Shown one piece after another: positions 57,258 through 64,000 of a stretch of DNA of 64,000 bases (position 1 is its first letter; each line of letters opens with the position of its first letter). The stretch lies in the NCBI RefSeq assembly GCF_005281475.1, contig NZ_CP040106.1:2756501-2820500 (forward strand). Direction: 5' to 3'. A model generated the notes under the pieces. The model was not told where the DNA came from and did not search any database. It saw only the letters and a program-made list of their open reading frames with translations. The translations under genes and the position numbers were made by a program. This DNA comes from Echinicola rosea (lineage in GTDB: Bacteria; Bacteroidota; Bacteroidia; Cytophagales; Cyclobacteriaceae).

Positions 57258-57291
57258 AACCCTTGCCAAATCGACAAGGGTTCCTTTTTTT
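57258..57291 (+). terminator. Terminator of the riboswitch-controlled gene
   Basis: GAACCCTTG / CAAGGGTTC stem with an 8-nt loop followed by CTTTTTTT. Confidence 0.9.
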
Positions 57292-57547
57292 AGGGTTTAT
57301 GCATCAATTTAGAATAAAGCCATTTTTTTGGGGAGCTAAATTCTTTATGTATCGAAACAATGATACGCCACCAAGGTCCTACAATGCAATATGTAACTTA
57401 CATTCGGTACAGGTTACGACATGCACTTGGTGCCTTTGTGAATTTGTGGCATTTTTTCTTATCTGAGGTTTTACCATTAAGAAAACTCCCAGCCCCCCAA
57501 ACTTTTACGTTTGGTTCCAGATCAAGAAGGTTTTGGCTGCTTCGGAG
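57292..57547. other. Gap with no recognised feature
   Basis: Between the terminator and the convergent efflux gene. Short ORFs here lack family motifs, and no repeat or RNA element was seen. Confidence 0.4.
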
Positions 57548-59008
57548 TTATTTCCATCCGCCTCCGAGGCTGCGGTACAGCTCGATATTGGCGATGGCCA
57601 ATTGGGTTTTTAGCCTTACCAGCTCCATTTGATTTTCCAGAGCGTCTTCCTGAGCATTGATGATTTCCAGGTAGCTGGCAAATCCACTTTGAAAGAGGAG
57701 AAAGGCATCATTTACCCCCTTATTGGTAACTTGAAGTCTTTCCTCTACAATGTCGTGAGCCTCCTGTAGCTTTTCGATGGTCACCAGTGCATTGGATACT
57801 TCCCCGACTGCACCGATGATGGTTTCCTTAAAGTCCAGCTGGGCGATTTCCCTCTCGTTGATCGCAATGAGGTGATTGGTTTTCAACTTACGGTTTTGGA
57901 AAATTGGCTGGAAAATGGCACCGTTTAACATGGCAAAGCCGGCTCCCAAAGGATCAAGAAAATGCTCGATCTGGAAGGAGTTTAGTCCAACCCCGCCACT
58001 AATGGTCAGGGATGGATATTTCATGGCCTGTGTCACCCCTACATTGGCATTGCTGATAATCAAGTTGTACTCGGACGCCGCGATATCCGGTCTGTTTTGG
58101 ATGAGTTCCAGTGGGACACCCGTTTGGTAAGTACTGTCAAAGGTAATGTCCTCCAAGTGATGGACAAGCTCCAACTCTTGAGGTGATCGTCCCAACAGCT
58201 CATTGAGGCGCGTTTCCTGGATGGCATAATCCCGCTCTAAATCTGGGATCAATGCCTTTGCCCGTAGCATTTGCGATTCGGTTTGTTGCACCGCAAGGGA
58301 GGTGGCTTCTCCAGCGTCATACTGGAGCTTTACGATTCGTAGCGTATTTTTGCTCAATTCATAATTCCGTTTGGAGACGGTCAGTTGGGATTTGAGCATG
58401 AGCATGTTCAGGTAGGTGGTGGCGACTTCAGAAACCAATGCGGTCTGCAAGGCTTTTTTGAATTCCTGGGTTTTCATAAAGGAAGCCCTTGCGGCTTCTT
58501 TTTGCCACCGGAGTTTTCCCCATATGTCTATTTCCCAGCTGGCCTGCAAGGAGGAGACATACTCCAAACGCTCGGTGTATAGGGTGGTGGGAATGTCATC
58601 TCCATGGTTTCTTCTGGCCCTATTGGAGCCATAGTTGTTATAGTATTCCGAATAATATTCCCGGTTATATTTAAAAGGAGAAGCCCCTAGGGAAGGCAAG
58701 AAATTGGCTTTTGACTGCTGTAGGTTTTGATACCCAATGTCTATTTCCTTAGTCATTTTCTGCATGTCGAAATTATTGTCCAATGCTGAATCGATCAGAC
58801 TGACCAAAGTGGAATCCTTGAAATAAGCCTTCCAGTTAACGGATGCCATGTTTTTTTTGCCTGTCATCAGGCTATCCCTAAGGCTGTCCGCTCCGTAATA
58901 TTGATCCGGGAAATCCATTTCCGGTCTTTTATAATTTTGCCCTACCTTACAACTGGCCAGCGCCATTACGGCCAGTGCAAAAGGCAATATGTTTTTTAGA
59001 GAATTCAT
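57548..59008 (-). CDS. NodT/OprM-type outer-membrane efflux lipoprotein
   Basis: Outer-membrane channel of an RND multidrug pump, 486 residues. Lipobox ALASC (Cys20) is followed by KVGQNYKRPEM, typical of the NodT subfamily. Two outer-membrane-efflux repeats are seen, with YVSSLQASWEIDIWGKLRWQKEAAR near 150 and LIQNRPDIAASEYNLIISNANVGVTQAMKYPSL near 305. It is last of the three-gene efflux operon and starts 2 bp after the permease stop. Confidence 0.92.
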   Translation of the reverse strand: MNSLKNILPFALAVMALASCKVGQNYKRPEMDFPDQYYGADSLRDSLMTGKKNMASVNWKAYFKDSTLVSLIDSALDNNFDMQKMTKEIDIGYQNLQQSKANFLPSLGASPFKYNREYYSEYYNNYGSNRARRNHGDDIPTTLYTERLEYVSSLQASWEIDIWGKLRWQKEAARASFMKTQEFKKALQTALVSEVATTYLNMLMLKSQLTVSKRNYELSKNTLRIVKLQYDAGEATSLAVQQTESQMLRAKALIPDLERDYAIQETRLNELLGRSPQELELVHHLEDITFDSTYQTGVPLELIQNRPDIAASEYNLIISNANVGVTQAMKYPSLTISGGVGLNSFQIEHFLDPLGAGFAMLNGAIFQPIFQNRKLKTNHLIAINEREIAQLDFKETIIGAVGEVSNALVTIEKLQEAHDIVEERLQVTNKGVNDAFLLFQSGFASYLEIINAQEDALENQMELVRLKTQLAIANIELYRSLGGGWK

Positions 59009-59010
59009 AG

Positions 59011-62000
59011 CTAGTCTTTTTCTATCGTTTCTATAAAGTACCTGTCTTGGATTTGCTGGAAAATATAGGCCAATACAGGGATAAAGATCACCCCTAATGA
59101 AATGCCGAAAATCATTCCACCAGCTGTACCGATACTTACTGATTTTGTACCTTGAGCAGAAGATCCTACCGAAAACATCAACGGCACCAAGCCTGCCGTG
59201 AAGGCAAAAGAAGTCATTAAAATTGGCCTGATCCGAAGTGCACAGGCCTCTATGACGGCATCTGCCACGTTCAGCCCTTCTTTTCTCTTTTGGGACACAA
59301 ACTCTACGATCAGGATGGCGTTTTTGGCCAGTAATCCTACCAACATCACCAGTCCTACTTGCACATAAATGTTGTTTTCGATGCCGGCAAGATTGATAAA
59401 GACAAATACCCCAAGGATACCCGCCGGAAGGGAGAGTATCACGGCCATGGGCAGCCAGAAACTTTCGTACTGTGCAGCCAGGATGAAATAGATCAAGATG
59501 ATACTGATTACGAAAATGATGGTGGTATTAGAGCCTGACTTTTTCTCTTCCAAGCTCATCCCTGTCCATTCAAATCCCAGGTTGGCGGGAAGTTTACTCT
59601 CACTTAATTCTTCAATGACTGCCATCACATCCCCAGTACTGTAGCCCTTTGCAGGCGTAATATTGATTCTGGCAGCACTGTATAGATTGTACCGGAAAAC
59701 TGTCTCGGGACCATAGGTTTCTTCCAGTTTTACGAAAGTATTGATCGGCACCATTTCTCCTTGGTCGTTTTTGACCATGATCGAATTGATCGCATCCGGT
59801 GTTTCCCTATACTGGGTGTCGGATTGCATATAGACCATGTACTGGCGGGTAAACCGGTTGAAATCACCTACCCTTGTCCGGCCAAAGTTGGATTGGATCG
59901 TGAACATCATGTCCTTTACGCTTATTCCCATGGCTTTGGCCTTTTCGTAGTCGATCTTGATTCTATATTGCGGGAAATTGGGATTGTAGGAGGTAAAGGC
60001 TTTTTCTATGGACTCCTGTTTGGTAAGCTCATTTATAAAGCCGTTGATTAGCTGGCCAAACTCACCATAGTCACCGTCCGAATAGTCTTGGAGGACGATC
60101 TGTACCCCGTCAAAGTTACCAAAACCCTGTACAGTGGGACGAGGATAAATGTTGATGCTGGCCTCACTGAGGACACTGAGCTTATTGGTAAGGTGCTTCA
60201 CGACCTCACCGATTTCCCTTACATCGCCACGTTTTGCGATTTCCTTTAATTTAATGTACCCAAGTCCTGTGGAAGAGCTTTCGGAGTCATCTACAATATT
60301 GTAACCTGACACCGTGTTGACACTTGCTACAGCGGCCTCTTCATGAAGGAGAGAATCTGCTTGCTTCAGCACTTGGTTGGTACGGTGCAGGGAAGAACCT
60401 TCCGGCATGGTAAGTGAAAAGATAAGGAAATTGTCATCCTCTGTGGGGATGAAACCCTTGGGCGTAGTCGTGGCCATTAGAAAAGTCAATCCGGAGACCA
60501 ACACCAAACCTCCCATGGTCCACCATTTATGGCGAATGGACCATTTTACTACCGCGAGGTACTTCTCAGTAAACTTGTCAAAGGCACTGTCAAATTTCCT
60601 CAACCCCTTATCACGAAGCATTTTGGCGGTATTGGCCGCTCGGCTTTCACGAATCCGGTCAATGAGTGGGATACGTTTACGTCTTTTGTTGGGATCTTTC
60701 TCCTTCAGGATAAGAGCACTGAGTACGGGTACCAATGTAAGGGCATTCACTGCAGATATCAATACGGCAAAGATAATGGTGTAAGCAAATTCCTGGTAGA
60801 ATACACCTACTGGCCCTTCCAAAAAACCTACCGGCAAAAACACTGCGGCGATTACAATGGTAATGGAAATGATGGCACCGGTGATTTCTGACATCGCCGC
60901 CACCACTGCGTCTTTGACTTTTAGGCCTTCATCTTCCATTTTCTCATAGATCGCCTCGATGACCACAATGGCATCATCTACTACAATTCCAATCGCCAGT
61001 ACAATGGAAAACATGCTGAGTACATTCATCGTTGCTCCAATCATATTGAGGAAGAAGAAAGTACCAATGAGTGAAACAGGGATTGAAATAGCTGTAATAA
61101 TGGTGGCCCGGGTGTTTTGTAGAAATATAAAAACGACCAAAAATACAAGTACAAAGGCTTCCATCAGGGTTTTTTGAACATGGTGCATGGACTCATCGAT
61201 CTGGTCGCGCACGCTGTATGAAATTCGGTATTCCATACCTTCCGGAAATGCTTTGGCTTGGTCTTCCAGTACTTTTCTTACCGCTTTGTCGATCTCCACG
61301 GCATTGGCGCCTTGCTGCTGTACGACATCTATCGTTACCGCAGACATGCCATCCAGTTTATTGTCACTGGCATAGTTAGAGGCTCCAAATTCCAGCCTGG
61401 CGACATCCTTCAACCGTAATTGGGTACCATCGTCCTCGGTTTTGATGACGAGGTTTTCGTATTCGTCGGGCTCACTGAAGCGTCCCGTATGTTTCATTAC
61501 GATTTCAAAAACTTCATCGGAATTTTCCCCAAATTTACCAGGAGCAGCTTCAAAACTTTGATCCCGTACTTGGTTGTAAACTTCCCTGGGAGTAAGGCCG
61601 TAAAGGGACATTTTTTCAGGATTCAGCCAGATTCGCATAGCATAATCCCGAGATCGCAAGATCGATGCTTCTGCGATACCGCTGACCCTCTTTAGCTCCC
61701 GGCGGATGTTCATTCGGGTATAGGCATTAAGGAAAGTCTCATCATAAACCCCGTCACTGTAAATTTGGATGGTCATGAGGGAACCTTTGAGGCGTTTGAG
61801 CACGACAATACCTGCTTCCCTTACTTCGGAAGGAATGGATTCCATGACCTGTGATATCCTGTTTTGGATTTCTACCGCAGCCACATTGGGATCTGTTCCC
61901 GGCTCGAAGTACACCGTTGACCTGCCACGACCCGAGTTGGTGGCAGTGGAGTTGATATAACTCATGTTTTCGGCTCCGTTTATGGCTTCTTCCAAGGGGA

Positions 62001-62187
62001 GCAATACCGATTTGGCAACGGTCTCTGCATTGGCTCCAGGATAATACACCTGAACACTGACACTGGGCGGGGCTATCTCTGGAAATCGCTCTACAGGCAG
62101 CTGGCTAATGCTCGCTGCACCGCCCAGTATGAGGAGGATCGAAATTACCAAAGCCAATACAGGCCTGTTAATTATATTTTTGATCAT
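59011..62187 (-). CDS. AcrB/MexF-type RND multidrug efflux permease (HAE1)
   Basis: Inner-membrane proton/drug antiporter, 1058 residues, with two six-helix halves and two large periplasmic loops. Signatures are RPVLALVISILLILGGAASI at the N-terminus, APPSVSVQVYYPGANAETV, the proton-relay Asp pair in GIVVDDAIVVIEAIYEKM (TM4), GFIPTEDDNFL, and LLAKNAILIVEFVSQKRKEG near the C-terminus. These mark the hydrophobe/amphiphile exporters, in contrast to the metal-type pump at 7456. It lies between the adaptor and channel genes. Confidence 0.95.
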   Translation of the reverse strand: MIKNIINRPVLALVISILLILGGAASISQLPVERFPEIAPPSVSVQVYYPGANAETVAKSVLLPLEEAINGAENMSYINSTATNSGRGRSTVYFEPGTDPNVAAVEIQNRISQVMESIPSEVREAGIVVLKRLKGSLMTIQIYSDGVYDETFLNAYTRMNIRRELKRVSGIAEASILRSRDYAMRIWLNPEKMSLYGLTPREVYNQVRDQSFEAAPGKFGENSDEVFEIVMKHTGRFSEPDEYENLVIKTEDDGTQLRLKDVARLEFGASNYASDNKLDGMSAVTIDVVQQQGANAVEIDKAVRKVLEDQAKAFPEGMEYRISYSVRDQIDESMHHVQKTLMEAFVLVFLVVFIFLQNTRATIITAISIPVSLIGTFFFLNMIGATMNVLSMFSIVLAIGIVVDDAIVVIEAIYEKMEDEGLKVKDAVVAAMSEITGAIISITIVIAAVFLPVGFLEGPVGVFYQEFAYTIIFAVLISAVNALTLVPVLSALILKEKDPNKRRKRIPLIDRIRESRAANTAKMLRDKGLRKFDSAFDKFTEKYLAVVKWSIRHKWWTMGGLVLVSGLTFLMATTTPKGFIPTEDDNFLIFSLTMPEGSSLHRTNQVLKQADSLLHEEAAVASVNTVSGYNIVDDSESSSTGLGYIKLKEIAKRGDVREIGEVVKHLTNKLSVLSEASINIYPRPTVQGFGNFDGVQIVLQDYSDGDYGEFGQLINGFINELTKQESIEKAFTSYNPNFPQYRIKIDYEKAKAMGISVKDMMFTIQSNFGRTRVGDFNRFTRQYMVYMQSDTQYRETPDAINSIMVKNDQGEMVPINTFVKLEETYGPETVFRYNLYSAARINITPAKGYSTGDVMAVIEELSESKLPANLGFEWTGMSLEEKKSGSNTTIIFVISIILIYFILAAQYESFWLPMAVILSLPAGILGVFVFINLAGIENNIYVQVGLVMLVGLLAKNAILIVEFVSQKRKEGLNVADAVIEACALRIRPILMTSFAFTAGLVPLMFSVGSSAQGTKSVSIGTAGGMIFGISLGVIFIPVLAYIFQQIQDRYFIETIEKD

Positions 62188-62329
62188 CTGTTTGTGTCTT
62201 TGTTTTACGAAAAGGTGATGGATGGCAAGAAGAATGTGGATATAGCATTCCCACTACCACGTCAATATCAACGGCAACTTACCACCTACGTCTTTTGTGA
62301 ATATTATTATGAAGAAATAGATGGCATCG

Positions 62330-63487
62330 CTAATCTTCTGAAGAGAGTAGCTGGCCCTGTTGGAGTGGCTTTACTTTTACACCATCTGTCAGCTTGTCCA
62401 GGCCGGAGGTGACAATCCGGTCGTCAGGGGATAAGGATCCGTCACTGACGATGTATTGTTTCCCAGACCTCCCCTCAATTTTGATCTCTTTACGGTTGAC
62501 AGTGTTGTCCTCGTTTAAGGTGTAAACAAATTTCTTGTCATGTATCGTAGCGGTAGCACCTTGTGGAATCAAAATAGCATCGGGATAAATCTGTTCCATA
62601 AGGATTTTCCCTGTGTTTCCTGATCTCAAAAGGGTGTCAGGATTGGTGAAGCGTGCACGAAGAGCAATGGATCCTGTAGAACGGTTAATTTGACCAGAAT
62701 TGGCATCGATGGTACCTACTTTGTCATAAATACTTCCATCAGCCAGAATGAGTTTTACATTGGGATTCAGCTTTTTGGAGTTAGAGTCCTTCTTCATTCG
62801 TTCGTAATACAGGTAATCTGATTCACTCATGGAAAAATATACATAGACCTCATGTACATTCGAAAGCGTCGTCAACGGCTCAGAGTCTGTTTTCTTGACC
62901 ACGTTACCAATGGATCGTGGGATTCTGCCCATAAAGCCATTTACAGGAGCCTTGATGGTGGTAAACTCCAAGTTAATGCGCATATTGGCCGCTACGGCCT
63001 CGGCCTGTTCAAGGGCCGACTTGGCCACCTCATAATCTGCTAACGTTGTTTGCATTCTTACTTCAGAGATCACTTCGTTGTCAATAAGGGGCTGAAGGCG
63101 ATCGATCTCGGTTTTGGCCTTACGGAGTTTGGCCTTTTCCAGTTCTACATTGGCCTGGGCATTTTTGAGATCTTCCATGTAGGGTTGGCTATTGATTTTA
63201 AATAGGGGCTGGCCTTTTTCCACGAAGTCTCCTTCATCCACATAGATTTTTTCCAAAATACCATCTACTTGTGGCCGGATTTCAACATTTTCGACGCCCT
63301 CGATGGATCCAAGATACTGATAGGAGCGAGCGGCTTTTTCTTCTTTTAGGCTGATCACAGGAAGTGGCAAACCCTCCTCTGCTTTTTTTTCTTCCTTACA
63401 GCCGAAAAATAAAAGCCCTGCCATCAAAACCAATGGCAAAGGAAAATACTTGAAGTGAGTTTCTTTTAATAACATATTCCTAGACAT
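62330..63487 (-). CDS. RND efflux periplasmic adaptor (MexE/AcrA type) lipoprotein
   Basis: Membrane-fusion adaptor of 385 residues. A lipoprotein signal (FFGC, Cys30) is followed by the lipoyl/barrel-sandwich half-motif VDGILEKIYVDEGDFVEKGQPLFKI, the alpha-hairpin (about 105-165), and TIKAPVNGFMGRIPRSIGNVV. The beta-barrel includes LLRSGNTGKILMEQIYPDAILIPQGA. It is first gene of the efflux operon; 142 bp separate it from the permease. No TetR or AraC regulator is adjacent in the window. Confidence 0.93.
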   Translation of the reverse strand: MSRNMLLKETHFKYFPLPLVLMAGLLFFGCKEEKKAEEGLPLPVISLKEEKAARSYQYLGSIEGVENVEIRPQVDGILEKIYVDEGDFVEKGQPLFKINSQPYMEDLKNAQANVELEKAKLRKAKTEIDRLQPLIDNEVISEVRMQTTLADYEVAKSALEQAEAVAANMRINLEFTTIKAPVNGFMGRIPRSIGNVVKKTDSEPLTTLSNVHEVYVYFSMSESDYLYYERMKKDSNSKKLNPNVKLILADGSIYDKVGTIDANSGQINRSTGSIALRARFTNPDTLLRSGNTGKILMEQIYPDAILIPQGATATIHDKKFVYTLNEDNTVNRKEIKIEGRSGKQYIVSDGSLSPDDRIVTSGLDKLTDGVKVKPLQQGQLLSSED

Positions 63488-63880
63488 ATTTTTTCGTGCT
63501 TATCTTCTTACTGTTTTTTACAATATATGATGGTAATAATCGTACCATTAGTGATTTACGTGTTGTTGAGTCGTAAGTAATTGTATTTCAATATAATATA
63601 TTTAAATGTTTTGGTTTGGGGCTGTGGAGAAAAAGTTGATGGTTTGTGGAATTAATCCCCACAATTTTGGGTAAAAAGCCTTATACCAAGGATTCTAAAT
63701 TAATGTTAAAAAGGTTAATGGGTCTTTAAATTTCATATCAAATTTACGGCCAAATTTCTATTGAATATAGAAATTTGAACAAAATTTGCAGTGGTATGAA
63801 AATCAAAATAGTTGTGTTTTGATTTGAGTAATTAAAAATGCAATTTTCAGCCACAAAAGTTCTAAACCGACAGTGCCCAA
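63488..63880. other. Divergent promoter region without clear motifs
   Basis: About 390 bp, AT-rich, between the efflux operon (leftward) and the decarboxylase-like gene (rightward). It must contain both promoters, but I could not identify a convincing TTTG / TAnnTTTG pair or operator palindrome. Confidence 0.4.
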
Positions 63881-64000
63881 ATGAACAAATACATTGATTT
63901 GATCCAGCAAACGTTTGACATCCCAACCAAGGAATTCAAGGTTGATGATGACAAACTGTACTTTAATGGTGTAAACCTTATGGAGATCATCGAGGAATAC
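63881..64000 (+). CDS. Arginine/diaminopimelate decarboxylase-like protein (N-terminus only)
   Basis: Forty codons from the ATG at 63881 run off the window: MNKYIDLIQQTFDIPTKEF, then FNGVNLMEIIEEY. This N-terminus resembles the Bacteroidota alanine-racemase-fold decarboxylases annotated as arginine decarboxylase (polyamine synthesis). The catalytic part is outside the window, so the assignment is tentative. Confidence 0.6.
   Translation, partial: MNKYIDLIQQTFDIPTKEFKVDDDKLYFNGVNLMEIIEEY

Noticed and set aside
62194..62412. 72-aa + strand ORF
   Set aside because: Fills the gap between adaptor and permease genes and overlaps the adaptor's 3' end; no motif.
1..64000. CRISPR arrays, tRNA or rRNA genes
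   Set aside because: No regularly spaced direct repeats, tRNA cloverleaf or rRNA sequence was recognised by reading; repeats seen are dispersed and palindromic.

Overview
The window looks like chromosomal DNA of a Bacteroidota bacterium, most likely order Cytophagales and close to the Cyclobacteriaceae (Echinicola/Algoriphagus-like). This is inferred from the gene content (HYC_CC_PP metal protein, DUF3347 lipoprotein, DUF4412, NamZ/DUF1343, bifunctional HisB, IcmF), from promoters of the Bacteroidota TTTG / TAnnTTTG type, from weak Shine-Dalgarno sequences, and from many short palindromic intergenic repeats. No 16S or marker comparison could be run.

Layout. 1-6.8 kb: housekeeping genes (ftsH, rsfS, a biotin ligase, ahcY, a dienoyl-CoA-reductase-like SDR) and two small unknowns. 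6.9-18.6 kb: a copper/silver resistance island (HYC_CC_PP protein, CusA-, CusC- and CusB-like efflux genes, a DUF3347 lipoprotein, a CopB-type P-ATPase). A repeat-rich gap before the ATPase carries a complete-looking ORF-less group II intron. 18.6-28.8 kb: a CoA-transferase, the fused B12 mutase IcmF, OsmC, and a Cache lipoprotein paired with a hybrid histidine kinase. 29.1-30.4 kb: an IS256-family element. 30.4-42 kb: a 2-oxoacid dehydrogenase E2, cinA-folA, fmt, namZ, a LolC/FtsX-type permease, a dolichyl-phosphate-mannose-synthase-like enzyme, a TPR lipoprotein, and a lipoprotein made of two truncated-haemoglobin-like domains. 42-43 kb: a second copy of the large interspersed repeat, interrupted by a 166-bp mini-element. 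43.1-49 kb: hisG-hisD-hisC-hisB preceded by a promoter and a His-rich leader peptide, then hemA. 49.6-55.6 kb: SUI1, universal stress protein, menA, glutathione peroxidase, argS, arginase. 56.4-57.3 kb: a SAM-I riboswitch, a tiny ORF ending in Cys-Cys-Cys, and a 163-aa protein of unknown function. 57.5-63.5 kb: an RND multidrug efflux operon. The right edge holds the start of an arginine/diaminopimelate-decarboxylase-like gene.

How the parts work together. The copper island supplies periplasm-to-outside efflux (CusCBA), cytoplasm-to-periplasm export (CopB) and putative periplasmic metal binding (DUF3347, HYC_CC_PP). Two biosynthetic or sulfur loci have leader-based control that ordinary gene calling misses: his attenuation at 47.65-47.78 kb, and SAM plus cysteine sensing at 56.4-56.7 kb. 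The intergenic DNA is shaped by a related family of non-autonomous repeats whose ends resemble TTTAA-CCCG. One of these repeats hosts the group II intron and another hosts a nested mini-insertion with a TTTAA target duplication.
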